Source: Aliiroseovarius sp. Z3 (GTDB lineage Bacteria > Pseudomonadota > Alphaproteobacteria > Rhodobacterales > Rhodobacteraceae). From it: a DNA stretch of 64,000 nucleotides. The stretch lies in contig NZ_JAFMZK010000006.1 of the NCBI RefSeq assembly GCF_029105185.1, positions 175,396 to 239,395 on the forward strand, read 5' to 3'. The translations under genes were made by a program, and so were the position numbers. The notes under the pieces are model-generated. The model saw nothing but the letters and a program-made list of their open reading frames with translations, ran no database searches and was not told where the DNA came from. This document shows positions 9,131 through 18,374 of the stretch, one piece after another. Every line of letters begins with the position of its first letter. The first letter of the stretch is position 1.

Positions 9131-10336
9131 ATGCTGGCTGGCAAACATGTTCTTTTGATAATTGGCGGCGGGATCGCGGCCTTCAAGGCGCTGGACCTGA
9201 TCCGCCGCCTGCGTGAACGCGGCGCCGAGGTGACTCCGGTTCTGACCCGTGCAGGACAGGAATTTGTGACACCCTTGTCCGCGTCCGGTCTGGCAGCGCG
9301 CAAGGTCTATACTGACCTGTTCGATCTGACGGACGAGGCCGAGATGGGTCATATCGAACTCAGCCGCTCCGCCGATCTGGTGGTTGTTGCGCCCGCAACT
9401 GCTGATTTACTGGGAAAGATGGCGGGGGGGCTGGCGAACGATCTTGCCTCGACCCTCTTGATGGCGACGGACAAGCGCGTGCTGGTGGCACCCGCCATGA
9501 ATGTGCGGATGTGGGAACATCCGGCCAACCAGCGCAATGTCGAAACCCTGAAGGGCGATGGCGTGCTGTTCGTCGGTCCCACCGACGGGGCCATGGCATG
9601 TGGTGAGTTCGGGCCCGGCCGCATGTCCGAACCGTTAGAGATTGTTGCCGTCGTCGAAGCGGCGCTGATGGATGGTCCCTTGAAGGGCAAGCATGTGCTT
9701 GTGACCTCTGGCCCCACCCATGAACCAATTGATCCTGTGCGCTACATTGCTAACCGTTCCTCGGGGGCGCAAGGCACTGCTTTGGCACGCGCCCTGTCGG
9801 CGTTGGGGGCTGATGTGACCTTTGTGACAGGCCCGGCAGATGTGCCGCCACCTGACGGGGTGAAAGTCGTCAAAGTGCAGACCGCTGCGCAGATGTTGGA
9901 GGCCGTTCAGGCTGCGCTGCCCGCAGATGCAGCGGTGTTTGCTGCCGCGGTTGCCGATTGGCGTGTCGCTTCGGCTTCGGACAAGAAGATTAAAAAGGAC
10001 AAGAAAGGCAGTTTGCCAGTGTTGGAGTTTGCTGAAAACCCCGACATCCTTGCCACCGTCAGTCAGATGAAGAAGGGTCGCCCTGCTTTGGTGGTCGGCT
10101 TTGCTGCCGAAACCAATGATGTTGTTGCCAATGCCACCGCCAAGCGCAAACGTAAGGGCTGTGACTGGATCGTCGCCAATGATGTCAGCCCGGAAACTGG
10201 TATCATGGGCGGGTCTGAAAACGCGGTGACGTTGATATCGGATCAAGGCGCTGATGATTGGCCGCGCATGGGCAAGGATGATGTGGCGCGACAGCTCGCC
10301 GCCCGAATTGCCGAAGCAATCGGGGGTGATAAGTGA
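9131..10336 (+). CDS. coaBC: Phosphopantothenoylcysteine decarboxylase / synthetase
   Basis: A 401-residue bifunctional coenzyme A biosynthesis enzyme. The N-terminal CoaC flavoprotein domain shows [18 protein letters not shown], the PAMNVRMW active-site motif near residue 120 and [13 protein letters not shown] with the catalytic cysteine near residue 157. The CoaB domain begins at about residue 190 with [22 protein letters not shown], and the KKIKKDKKG loop near 290 is the substrate-binding lysine region. Its stop overlaps the dut start, so the two are coupled. Confidence 0.96.
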   Translation: MLAGKHVLLIIGGGIAAFKALDLIRRLRERGAEVTPVLTRAGQEFVTPLSASGLAARKVYTDLFDLTDEAEMGHIELSRSADLVVVAPATADLLGKMAGGLANDLASTLLMATDKRVLVAPAMNVRMWEHPANQRNVETLKGDGVLFVGPTDGAMACGEFGPGRMSEPLEIVAVVEAALMDGPLKGKHVLVTSGPTHEPIDPVRYIANRSSGAQGTALARALSALGADVTFVTGPADVPPPDGVKVVKVQTAAQMLEAVQAALPADAAVFAAAVADWRVASASDKKIKKDKKGSLPVLEFAENPDILATVSQMKKGRPALVVGFAAETNDVVANATAKRKRKGCDWIVANDVSPETGIMGGSENAVTLISDQGADDWPRMGKDDVARQLAARIAEAIGGDK

Positions 10337-10800
10337 TGCCCACCATTAACGTATTGCGTGATCCTGACGCCGACCCGGACGTTTTGCTTCCCAGCTACGA
10401 AACCGCTGGGTCTGCCGGGGCAGACCTGCGCGCCAATTTGCCGGATGCGGATCGCAAGACCGGCTGGACGCTTGCCCCGATGGAACGGCGCATCGTGCCA
10501 ACGGGTCTGCGCGTTGAGATTCCCGACGGCTTTGAAATGCAGATCCGCCCGCGTTCGGGTCTTGCGGCCAAACACGGTATCACCTTGGCGAATGCCCCCG
10601 GCACCATCGACAGCGATTATCGCGGCCCGCTGGGAGTGATCCTGATCAATCTGGGCGCTGATCCGTTTGTCATCGGCCACGGGGATCGCATCGCGCAGGC
10701 CGTCATCGCACCGGTGGTGCAGGCGGATTATGTTCAAGTCGACGAACTGACAGATACCACCCGCGGCGCGGGTGGTTTCGGCTCGACCGGGCGTGGCTGA
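10336..10800 (+). CDS. dut: dUTP diphosphatase
   Basis: A 154-residue trimeric dUTPase that hydrolyses dUTP to dUMP and keeps uracil out of DNA. All five motifs are present: [45 protein letters not shown] and GAGGFGSTG at the C-terminus. The ATG at 10336 shares one base with the coaBC stop; a GTG directly upstream at 10333 is an alternative. The coaBC-dut order is common in bacteria. Confidence 0.96.
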   Translation: MPTINVLRDPDADPDVLLPSYETAGSAGADLRANLPDADRKTGWTLAPMERRIVPTGLRVEIPDGFEMQIRPRSGLAAKHGITLANAPGTIDSDYRGPLGVILINLGADPFVIGHGDRIAQAVIAPVVQADYVQVDELTDTTRGAGGFGSTGRG

Positions 10801-10812
10801 TCGGAGGCGGCA

Positions 10813-11844
10813 GTGATCTGGGTTCTGATCTGGGCAGCGGTGATCTGGGTGGGCGGCGCCTTTGGTGGCCTGTCTGTCACGCGCCGTTGGCAGCTGACGG
10901 CACTTCTGGGCGCGGTGGTGCTGTTGAGCCATTTGGTCTTGCCGGAAGACGCGCAGATACGTCAGGCGCTGGGCGGCAGTTTCGCATCATGGGCCGTTCT
11001 GTTTGCCGTCATTGCTCTGGGTGCGCTTTATGGGCGTGGACTGGCATGGCTGAAGGCGCGAGCGCCGAAAGTGCCGGTTGCGGAAACGGATGACGGTCCT
11101 TTTTCAGAAACTGAGCTAAACCGTTATGCCCGCCATATCGTGCTGCGCGAAATCGGTGGACCGGGGCAGGTGGCCCTGAAACATGCACGGGTTTTGGTCG
11201 TGGGGGCAGGGGGGCTTGGCTCGCCCGTGCTGCTTTATCTGGCTGCCGCCGGGGTTGGAACAATTGGTGTGATTGACGATGACGTGGTCGACAATTCGAA
11301 CCTGCAACGGCAGGTCATTCATCGCGACGCTGATATTGGAACACCGAAGGTCTTTTCCGCCGAGGCTGCAATGCGTTCACAGAACCCTGCGATCACGGTG
11401 CGCCCTTATAACCGCCGTCTGACTGCAGACATCGCAGAAGAGCTGATAGGCGACTATGATCTGGTGCTGGAAGGCACAGATAATCTCGAGACCCGCTATC
11501 TGGTCAATCGTGTCGCCGCGAAACTGGGCGTTCCGATGATCGGCGGTGCGCTCAGTCAGTGGGAAGGGCAGGTCTCTACCTTCGATCCGGCCTCGGGCGC
11601 GCCGTGTTATCAATGTATCTTCCCCGAAGCGCCTGCCCCCGGCCTTGCCCCCAATTGTTCCGAAGCGGGCGTGGTCGGTCCGTTGCCGGGTATCATCGGA
11701 TCCATCATGGCGACCGAAGCGATCAAGGAAATCACCGGCGCGGGCAAAGGTTTGCGTGGGCGGATGCTGATCTATGACGCGATGTATGCCGAGACGCGGG
11801 TGATCCGCACCTTCAGGCGCGATGGATGCCCCTGCTGTGCCTGA
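10813..11844 (+). CDS. moeB: MoeB/ThiF/HesA family adenylyltransferase with N-terminal membrane segments
   Basis: A 343-residue protein. The first 80 or so residues contain two to three hydrophobic segments (from WVLIWAAVIWVGGAFGG to FAVIALGALYGRGLAW), which most MoeB proteins lack. From about residue 100 the E1-like adenylation domain follows: RYARHIVLREIGG, ATP-binding GAGGLGSPVLLYLAAAG, NLQRQVIH, zinc cysteines at CYQC and CPCC, and a candidate catalytic cysteine in APNCSEAGVVG. It would activate the C-terminus of a sulphur-carrier protein such as MoaD. The GTG start is 13 bases after dut, and the 3' end overlaps the next gene by 23 bases. Confidence 0.88.
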   Translation: MIWVLIWAAVIWVGGAFGGLSVTRRWQLTALLGAVVLLSHLVLPEDAQIRQALGGSFASWAVLFAVIALGALYGRGLAWLKARAPKVPVAETDDGPFSETELNRYARHIVLREIGGPGQVALKHARVLVVGAGGLGSPVLLYLAAAGVGTIGVIDDDVVDNSNLQRQVIHRDADIGTPKVFSAEAAMRSQNPAITVRPYNRRLTADIAEELIGDYDLVLEGTDNLETRYLVNRVAAKLGVPMIGGALSQWEGQVSTFDPASGAPCYQCIFPEAPAPGLAPNCSEAGVVGPLPGIIGSIMATEAIKEITGAGKGLRGRMLIYDAMYAETRVIRTFRRDGCPCCA

Positions 11845-12319
11845 TCTGGAACTGGCCCCGCTTAGCATTGACGATGCGCCCAGCCTGTTTGCGTTCGAGG
11901 TCGAGAACCGGTCGTGGTTCGAAAAGCATGTTGGCCCTCGCCCGGACAGCTACTGGAACCTTGCCTCTCTGACGGACATCGTGCGCGAGCAGGTAAAGGC
12001 AGGCGAGATGATGTTCTTGTTGAAGGTCGATGGGCGGATCGTTGGACGGGTGAACGTGACCGCGTTAGAGGGTGGCGTGGCGCAACTGGGCTATCGCATC
12101 GGCCAAGCCCATACCGGGCAGGGGATTGCGACCCGCGCGGTTGCGATGGCCTGCCAAGAGGCGTGTGACCGGGGTGTTTGGGCGCTTGAAGCGCGTGTTT
12201 TGCTGGATAATATCGCATCGAAACGTGTGCTTGAGAAGGTGGGCTTTATCCGAACTGGGAACGAAAAGATCGGCGATCTGGACTGCGAAACATTTCGCCG
12301 CGATCTTGATCAGGATTGA
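11822..12319 (+). CDS. GNAT family N-acetyltransferase (RimJ/RimL-like)
   Basis: A 165-residue acetyltransferase. LELAPLSIDDAPSLFAFEVENRSWFEKH resembles the N-terminus of RimJ/RimL-type enzymes, and GYRIGQAHTGQGIATRAV near residue 90 is the acetyl-CoA pyrophosphate loop. The ending ASKRVLEKVGFIRTGNEK is also typical of the family. It overlaps the end of moeB by 23 bases in another frame, so it is probably the last gene of the coaBC-dut-moeB run. The acceptor substrate is unknown. Confidence 0.85.
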   Translation: MDAPAVPDLELAPLSIDDAPSLFAFEVENRSWFEKHVGPRPDSYWNLASLTDIVREQVKAGEMMFLLKVDGRIVGRVNVTALEGGVAQLGYRIGQAHTGQGIATRAVAMACQEACDRGVWALEARVLLDNIASKRVLEKVGFIRTGNEKIGDLDCETFRRDLDQD

Positions 12320-12451
12320 CTGGTGAAAGCTAGCAGAAGCGGCTTGTAGTCCCATCCCGTTACACATAATTTCCGCGCAACTGGGGTTTGCGGACGGTTG
12401 GTCGCTTCCTCCCTAGGTGGACCAAAAGAGAGCAGCGATAGGGTTTCTGCG

Positions 12452-12841
12452 ATGAAATGGTGGCAGGCAGCATCGATCATATTGGCTATCACGTGTTTGG
12501 TAACGCTTGCCTTTCTGACCGTCGGAAAGAATGAGTATGTCGCAGTGAATCTGCCAGGCTTGAAAGATGGCGAGGTAATACAGTTTGAGTGTGTGCGTCG
12601 CGCGGAAGAGAGCCAACAAGACTTCGACATGCGTGTGCAAGAAGCCGGATCGTTTTTCCGCGGTGCAGTAGAAGTCGCGCTGAAGGACGCTGCATACGAA
12701 ATGGCGGATGCCATACGTAACAAGAACGGCTCGGATGCAGTGAAACAACTCAACAATGCTGATCAAATGCTAAACGATAAGTTGAACCAAGCAGCGCGGA
12801 GTTTGCGAACTTTGTATGATTGCAATTTCGTCACCATGTGA
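12452..12841 (+). CDS. Small signal-anchored protein of unknown function
   Basis: A 129-residue protein that I do not recognise. The start at MKWWQAASII is favoured because a hydrophobic segment (AASIILAITCLVTLAFL, about residues 5-21) follows at once, giving either a signal peptide or an N-terminal anchor. The remaining 100 residues are polar and largely helical by composition, with two cysteines (ECVRR and YDCNF) that could pair outside the cytoplasm. Base composition is visibly lower in GC than the neighbours, as are the flanking gaps. This could be a recently acquired or fast-evolving gene. Confidence 0.6.
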   Translation: MKWWQAASIILAITCLVTLAFLTVGKNEYVAVNLPGLKDGEVIQFECVRRAEESQQDFDMRVQEAGSFFRGAVEVALKDAAYEMADAIRNKNGSDAVKQLNNADQMLNDKLNQAARSLRTLYDCNFVTM

Positions 12842-12936
12842 GGTGCAGTTATTAGTCTAGCAAACGTCCCAAGTTGTTTTGCGCTCTAGCAATCGTCGCA
12901 CGCGCCACATAGCTTCTTGGCAAAGGAGATTTGCCG

Positions 12937-14961
12937 ATGACCAATCCGCTGCTGGCCCACTGGGACACCCCGTTCAACCTGCCTCCGTTTGACGCGATCC
13001 GGGATGGTGATTTCGAACCCGCCTTCGATGCCGCGCTGGATCAGACACGGGCCGCTATCGCCGCGATCGCCGGAACCGACGCAGCGCCCACCTTCGCCAA
13101 CACGATCGAGGCGTTGGAGCTGTCCGACGCCGCCCTGGATCAGGTTTTGGGCGTGTTCTATAACGTCGCTGGGGCAGACAGCACACCGGCCCGCGAGGAG
13201 CTGCAACGCAAGTTTTCCCCGCGTCTGGCGGCGTTTTCGTCCGAGGTGATGATGAATGAAGCGCTGTTTGCACGGGTCGAAACCCTTTGGCAGGCGCGCG
13301 AAACGCTGAACCTGACCGACGAACAGGCCCGCGTGCTGATGCTGACCCGACGCCGGTTCGTGCGTTCTGGCGCGCTGTTGAAAGGGGCGGGTCGAGAGCG
13401 CCTGAAAGAGGTGCAGCAGAAGCTGGCCAGCCTGGGGACAGCGTTCACGCAGAACCTTCTGGTGGATGAACGGTCGTGGTTTATGCCCCTGACCGAACAA
13501 GATCTTGAGGGGTTGCCCGATTTTGTCGTCAACGCCGCCCGCGCGGCGGGGGCCGAGAAGGGTTGCAACGGTCCGGCCGTCACGTTGTCGCGGTCAGTTA
13601 TCACACCATTTCTGCAACACTCCCCCCGGCGCGATCTGCGCAAGACGGCCTATCTGGCCTACACTGCACGCGGGGCGAATGGTGGTGAGACTGATAACCG
13701 CGCGATTGCCGCCGAAACGCTGGGCCTACGCGAGGAACGCGCGCGCCTTCTGGGCTATGAAAATTTTGCTCAGTTCAAATTGGAAACCGAGATGGCTGGT
13801 CACCCGGATCGGGTGCGTGATCTGTTGATGCAAGTGTGGGAACCCGCCCGCAAAGCCGCCTTGGCCGATGCTGCCAAAATGACAGAAATGCTGCATGCAG
13901 ACGGTCACAACGGTGATTTGGAGCCTTGGGACTGGCACTATTACGCGGAACGGCGCCGCGAAGCCGAACATGATCTGGACGAGGCCGAGATCAAACCCTA
14001 CTTGCAACTGGACCGGATGATTGAGGCATCTTTTGACACTGCAAACCGTCTGTTCGGGTTGGAATTCGCCCCGCTTGATGTGGCTCTCTATCATCCTGAC
14101 GCACGTGCTTGGAATGTTACGCGAAATGGCAAGCATGTCGCGGTGTTCATCGGGGACTATTTCGCCCGTGGTTCGAAACGGTCCGGTGCGTGGTGTTCGG
14201 CGATCCGCAGCCAGCAGAAACTGGCCGGTGACATCCGCCCTGTGGTCGTCAATGTCTGCAACTTTGCCAAGCCCGAAGCGGGTCAGGCCGCGCTGTTGTC
14301 ATGGGATGATGCACGCACGCTGTTTCATGAATTCGGGCACGCCCTGCACCAGATGCTGTCGGATGTGACCTATCCGTCGATCTCGGGGACGTCTGTTGCG
14401 CGTGATTTTGTCGAGCTGCCCAGCCAGCTTTACGAACACTGGCTGGAAGTGCCCGAGGTTTTGGGCAAGTTCGCTACCCATGCTGAAACCGGACAACCCA
14501 TGCCCGGCAAGCTGTTGCAACGTCTGCTGGCGGCATCGACGCACGATATGGGCTTCCAGACGGTCGAGTTCCTGTCATCGGCTTTGGTTGATCTGGATTT
14601 CCACGATCGTCCGGCCCCTGCTGACGCCATGGCTGCGCAGCAGGCGACGTTGGATCGAATCGGGATGCCCCCGGCCATCAAGATGCGGCATGCGACGCCA
14701 CATTTTGCGCATGTGTTTGCGGGCGACGGGTATTCGTCTGGCTATTACAGCTACATGTGGTCGGAAGTGATGGATGCCGATGCCTTCGAGGCGTTCAAGG
14801 AAACGGGGGATGCATTTGACCCTGATATGGCTCAGAGATTAGAGGCCCACATCTTGTCCAAAGGTGGTTCTGTCGATGCCGAAGACCTTTACACCGCATT
14901 TCGCGGGCGCTTGCCGGGTGTGGAGGCGCTGTTGAAAGGGCGCGGGCTGGCGGAGGCCTGA
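12937..14961 (+). CDS. M3 family zinc oligopeptidase (peptidyl-dipeptidase Dcp / oligopeptidase A type)
   Basis: A 674-residue thimet-type metallopeptidase that degrades short peptides in the cytoplasm. The zinc site HEFGHALHQ (HExxH) is near residue 465, followed by the third ligand region FVELPSQLYEHW about 27 residues later. The C-terminal HVFAGDGYSSGYYSYMWSEVMDADAFE is the conserved M3 substrate-binding segment. The ATG at 12937 has AAAGGAG ten bases upstream. There is no signal peptide. It converges on the CDF transporter with two bases between the stops. Confidence 0.94.
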   Translation: MTNPLLAHWDTPFNLPPFDAIRDGDFEPAFDAALDQTRAAIAAIAGTDAAPTFANTIEALELSDAALDQVLGVFYNVAGADSTPAREELQRKFSPRLAAFSSEVMMNEALFARVETLWQARETLNLTDEQARVLMLTRRRFVRSGALLKGAGRERLKEVQQKLASLGTAFTQNLLVDERSWFMPLTEQDLEGLPDFVVNAARAAGAEKGCNGPAVTLSRSVITPFLQHSPRRDLRKTAYLAYTARGANGGETDNRAIAAETLGLREERARLLGYENFAQFKLETEMAGHPDRVRDLLMQVWEPARKAALADAAKMTEMLHADGHNGDLEPWDWHYYAERRREAEHDLDEAEIKPYLQLDRMIEASFDTANRLFGLEFAPLDVALYHPDARAWNVTRNGKHVAVFIGDYFARGSKRSGAWCSAIRSQQKLAGDIRPVVVNVCNFAKPEAGQAALLSWDDARTLFHEFGHALHQMLSDVTYPSISGTSVARDFVELPSQLYEHWLEVPEVLGKFATHAETGQPMPGKLLQRLLAASTHDMGFQTVEFLSSALVDLDFHDRPAPADAMAAQQATLDRIGMPPAIKMRHATPHFAHVFAGDGYSSGYYSYMWSEVMDADAFEAFKETGDAFDPDMAQRLEAHILSKGGSVDAEDLYTAFRGRLPGVEALLKGRGLAEA

Positions 14962-14963
14962 GC

Positions 14964-15878
14964 TTACGTCGCCTGACGTGATGGATCATCGGGGTGTGGT
15001 GTCACACCGACAGGATCCTTGTGAATCATGACGTCCGTATCGGGGTATGCGCGAAGGATCGCGCGGCGCAGGCTTGCGCCGATGGCATGCGCATCATTCA
15101 GGGTTTGGTTGCCGTCCAGCTCGATATGCATATTCACAAACGTGATCGAACCAGAACGGCGTGTCTTGAGATCGTGAAAGCCGTGGACGCCGGGATGGGT
15201 GCGGGCAATTTCCTCGACCCCGGTGACAAGATCGGGGTCGGCGGCGGCGTCCATCAACCCGTCCCACGCCGTTTTGAAGATGCGCAGGGCACCAACCACC
15301 AGCTTGATGGCGGCCCCGATGGCGACGACACTGTCGATGGCTTCCATCCCGAACAGGTTCGCAGCCCACAGCGACAGGATTGCCCCAATGTTGGGGATCA
15401 GGTCGCCAAGATAATGCAGGCTGTCGGCCTTCACGACAGCCGACCCGGTTCGCGATGCGACATGCCGTTGCCAAAGCACCAGTGCTATTGTCAGGCCGAT
15501 GGAAAGGACCATGACGGCGATGCCGCGCTGATGGGCCATGATCGGGGCGGGTTCCCCGGATAAAAGCCGCGCGACGGCGGCCCATGTGATGACACCCGCC
15601 GAGGCCATGATGAACAGGCTTTGCCCAAGGGCGGCCAGATCCTCGGCGGCGGAATGTCCGAAGGCGTGATCATCATCTGCGGGGCGGGCAGCATACCAGA
15701 TCGCAGCCAAAGCCCCCAGTGACACCATCAGGTCCATTGCGCTGTCGGCCAGCGATGCCGCGACCGATAGCGACTGTGTTTGCCCGAGCGCCCAGAGCTT
15801 CAGCGCCACCAGCGTCACCGCCACCGATGCCGACGCGATGCCAGCGGAAAGGTTCAGTCTGATACGATCTTCGGTCAT
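14964..15878 (-). CDS. Cation diffusion facilitator (FieF/ZitB-like) efflux transporter
   Basis: A 304-residue membrane protein expected to exchange divalent metal such as Zn or Fe for protons. Six hydrophobic segments are visible; the metal-site motif DSAMDLMVSLGAL lies in the second and the DDDHAFGHSAAEDLAAL loop follows. The C-terminal cytoplasmic domain ends with VNMHIELDGNQTLNDAHAIG and DVMIHKDPVG, typical of the family. The start MTEDRIRLNLS has GGAAG just upstream; the frame extends 12 codons further but without family sequence. Metal specificity is not readable. Confidence 0.92.
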   Translation of the reverse strand: MTEDRIRLNLSAGIASASVAVTLVALKLWALGQTQSLSVAASLADSAMDLMVSLGALAAIWYAARPADDDHAFGHSAAEDLAALGQSLFIMASAGVITWAAVARLLSGEPAPIMAHQRGIAVMVLSIGLTIALVLWQRHVASRTGSAVVKADSLHYLGDLIPNIGAILSLWAANLFGMEAIDSVVAIGAAIKLVVGALRIFKTAWDGLMDAAADPDLVTGVEEIARTHPGVHGFHDLKTRRSGSITFVNMHIELDGNQTLNDAHAIGASLRRAILRAYPDTDVMIHKDPVGVTPHPDDPSRQAT

Positions 15879-15930
15879 GGCTTCCGGCTTACCCAGCGGT
15901 TTTGCCCGACGCAAGTGAAGGGTGGTGGTT

Positions 15931-16455
15931 CTATTCGATCACTTCGTTTGGGCGCACACCCCAAAGATTGGATTTGAGCGTCCAGCCCCGGATGCCGTCT
16001 GCCTTAACCCGGCACCAGTCAAGGCCGCAGCTCTCAAGCCGCGCAATGACACCAGCCTCAAGATAAGCGTCAATCTGGCTTTCGGGGTCGGCGCGGCTGA
16101 AAAGCGGGCTGAGGTCCGTATCAACAATTGACGTGCGCACACCGGACAGAAGCGAGTAATGCACCCACCCACCGACGCCGTCACGGTCACGCACCTGCCG
16201 CCAGTGGCCGAACTCCCCAATGATTTCCAGGGGCATACCGGGATGTTTAAAGACCCAGTCAATTCGGTGGCGCAGGGATGGCCCGCGGCGCACGTTTCCT
16301 TCCGAGGTCTTAAGGGAAACGAACCGTGGAATCGGCAGATTGGTAACAGGTCCGCGTTTCTGCGCGCCTTGACCCTGGTCCGCCATCGCGGGCTCGACCC
16401 AAATGACGGCAGTTATGGCGATCGCAATCACTGCCAACATGCTGGAAAACCGCAT
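15931..16455 (-). CDS. Exported bacterial SH3-domain protein
   Basis: About 174 residues. A signal peptide (MRFSSMLAVIAIAITAVIW, cleavage after AMA) is followed by two SH3-like halves: PRFVSLKTSEGNVRRGPSL and GHWRQVRDRDGVGGWVHYSLL, then ESCGLDWCRVKADGIRGWTL. Proteins of this type act in the periplasm, probably binding cell wall. The ATG at 16455 is preceded by GAGGACGGA; an ATG at 16467 and a GTG at 16479 are alternatives. It is divergent from the dehydrogenase gene. Confidence 0.87.
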   Translation of the reverse strand: MRFSSMLAVIAIAITAVIWVEPAMADQGQGAQKRGPVTNLPIPRFVSLKTSEGNVRRGPSLRHRIDWVFKHPGMPLEIIGEFGHWRQVRDRDGVGGWVHYSLLSGVRTSIVDTDLSPLFSRADPESQIDAYLEAGVIARLESCGLDWCRVKADGIRGWTLKSNLWGVRPNEVIE

Positions 16456-16594
16456 TTCCGTCCTCATTTCCTGTGTCACACCAGCGCGCGCGCAATTTTC
16501 TTTCGTTTGCGTCCCGGCGGTGCTTGTGCCTTGCCTCGTTCCTTGTCACTTTGTCAGGGAGACGCGCAAAAGAAAAGCCAAAGGGAGGGCGGGC

Positions 16595-17581
16595 ATGGCC
16601 GCTGAACGTCTGAGTGTTGTTGTCACGCGACGGTTGCCCGAGGTCGTCGAGACCCGGATGAAAGAACTTTTCGATGTCGAGCTTCGGGATGACGACACAC
16701 CGATGACGCGATCCGAACTGGCAGACGCGATGGCACGCTGTGATGTGCTTGTCCCGACGATCAACGACCAGATCGACGCAAACATGCTGGCCGGTGCCGG
16801 TGAACGGTTGCGCCTTATTGCGAATTATGGTGCCGGGGTTGACCATATCGACGTGGGATCAGCGCGGCAGCGCGGTATTCTGGTCTCGAACACAGCCGGT
16901 GTATCGGCAGATGACACCGCAGACATGGCGATTGCCTTGATATTGGCCGTAACCCGTCGGTTCCCGGAAGGCATTCGGCTGATGGCATCTGGCGAATGGG
17001 CCGGGTGGTCGCCAACGGCGATGCTTGGCCACCGGATTCAGGGCCGACGCGTGGGGATTCTGGGCATGGGCCGGATCGGACAGGCGGTCGCGATGCGCGC
17101 CCGCGCCTTCGGGATGCAGGTGCATTACCACAACCGCAGGCGGCTGCACGCCAAGATCGAAGAACAGTTGGAGGCGACCTATTGGGAAAGCCTTGATCAG
17201 ATGGTGGCGCGGATGGACGTGATTTCCATCAACTGCCCACATACGCCGTCGACGTTCCATTTGATGAATGCGCGTCGGCTAAAGCTGATGAAACCTGATG
17301 CGGTGATCGTGAACACTTCGCGCGGCGAGGTGATCGACGAAAACGCCCTGACGCGGATGTTGCGCGCGGGCGAGATCGCTGGCGCGGGCCTTGATGTCTA
17401 CGAGCATGGCAACGAGATTAATCCGCGCCTGCGCGACCTGCCCAATGTGGTGGCTTTGCCGCATATGGGGTCCGCAACCGTGGAAGGGCGCGTCGAGATG
17501 GGCGAGAAAGTGTTGATCAACATCAAGACCTTTGCGGATGGGCACCGGCCGCCTGATCAAGTTGTTCCGGGGATGCTGTAG
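16595..17581 (+). CDS. D-isomer 2-hydroxyacid dehydrogenase (glyoxylate reductase / D-glycerate dehydrogenase type)
   Basis: A 328-residue NAD(P)-dependent dehydrogenase. The nucleotide-binding loop is GILGMGRIGQAVAMRARAFG near residue 150. The catalytic Arg is in NTSRGEVIDENAL, the Glu in the segment up to DVYEHGNEINPRL, and the His in LPHMGSATVEGR. The sequence is closest to GyaR-like enzymes that interconvert glyoxylate/hydroxypyruvate with glycolate/D-glycerate. The ATG at 16595 follows AGGGAGGGC; the much longer open frame upstream overlaps the divergent SH3 gene and is not used. Confidence 0.9.
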   Translation: MAAERLSVVVTRRLPEVVETRMKELFDVELRDDDTPMTRSELADAMARCDVLVPTINDQIDANMLAGAGERLRLIANYGAGVDHIDVGSARQRGILVSNTAGVSADDTADMAIALILAVTRRFPEGIRLMASGEWAGWSPTAMLGHRIQGRRVGILGMGRIGQAVAMRARAFGMQVHYHNRRRLHAKIEEQLEATYWESLDQMVARMDVISINCPHTPSTFHLMNARRLKLMKPDAVIVNTSRGEVIDENALTRMLRAGEIAGAGLDVYEHGNEINPRLRDLPNVVALPHMGSATVEGRVEMGEKVLINIKTFADGHRPPDQVVPGML

Positions 17582-17596
17582 GTCTGATTGCCTCAC

Positions 17597-18265
17597 ATGA
17601 ATGTCCGGCTGATCTTTGTGGCATGGCTGTTGGTGGCGCTGGGCGTTGCAGGATGCGCCCGAAAACTGTCAGACACCGAGGTCCATATGTCGCGACTTGT
17701 CTTCGGCGACAGTCTGGACACCGAAAGAGTGCGCGTGCGGGCGGGAATAGGGGTACTTCCCCTGCCAAAATCAGATCCGATCCCGGCGGGCGCTGCGAAA
17801 CAGAACGCACGAAAACTGCCTAAGGGCATCTGCGATCGCGTGCCCCAGCCGGATCGCAAGATCGAGTTTCCGGCGGGGTTTGTCCTGTGGAATCAAGTGT
17901 TTCTGAAGCGCGATCTATATCGCGATGACATGTTTGAAGGCTGGCCCGAAAGCCTGCCAATGCCTCAAGCCCTTCTGATGATGCACGAGCTGGTGCATGT
18001 TTGGCAGTGGCAAAACCGTGGTCGCACGGGATACTCGCCTTTCAAATCAGGTGCCGAAAGCCTTCGGCCCGGTGATCCTTATTACTGGCCGGCACGTGAG
18101 GCAGGCGCATATCTGTCCTATGGATTTGAAGCACAGGCCGCGATGGTCGAGGATTATATGTGCATGACGTTGTTTGACCCAGCGAACCCGCGCCGCAAGG
18201 AGATCGAGGCTTTGATCGCCCCAGTCATCCCCGTGAATCGACTTGCTGATGCGTTAAACCGCTGA
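17597..18265 (+). CDS. Putative HExxH metalloprotease-like lipoprotein
   Basis: A 222-residue protein of no family I can name. MNVRLIFVAWLLVALGVAGC is a lipoprotein signal with lipobox VAGC, so the mature protein starts at Cys20 and is membrane-anchored in the envelope. Residues around 130 read MMHELVHVWQWQNR, an HExxH zinc-protease motif, and a downstream stretch with EAGAYLSYGFEAQAAMVED may give the third ligand. It follows the dehydrogenase by 15 bases and may share its transcript. Protease activity is inferred from the motif only. Confidence 0.75.
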   Translation: MNVRLIFVAWLLVALGVAGCARKLSDTEVHMSRLVFGDSLDTERVRVRAGIGVLPLPKSDPIPAGAAKQNARKLPKGICDRVPQPDRKIEFPAGFVLWNQVFLKRDLYRDDMFEGWPESLPMPQALLMMHELVHVWQWQNRGRTGYSPFKSGAESLRPGDPYYWPAREAGAYLSYGFEAQAAMVEDYMCMTLFDPANPRRKEIEALIAPVIPVNRLADALNR

Positions 18266-18374
18266 ATCCCACAGCTATGTCGTTTTCATTATGTGTAAGG
18301 TCGGGCAGGTTCGGACCCGACCGCTGCCTTTCGGCATCTATGATGCAACGCAAATACCCCAAGGGAGTCGCCCC

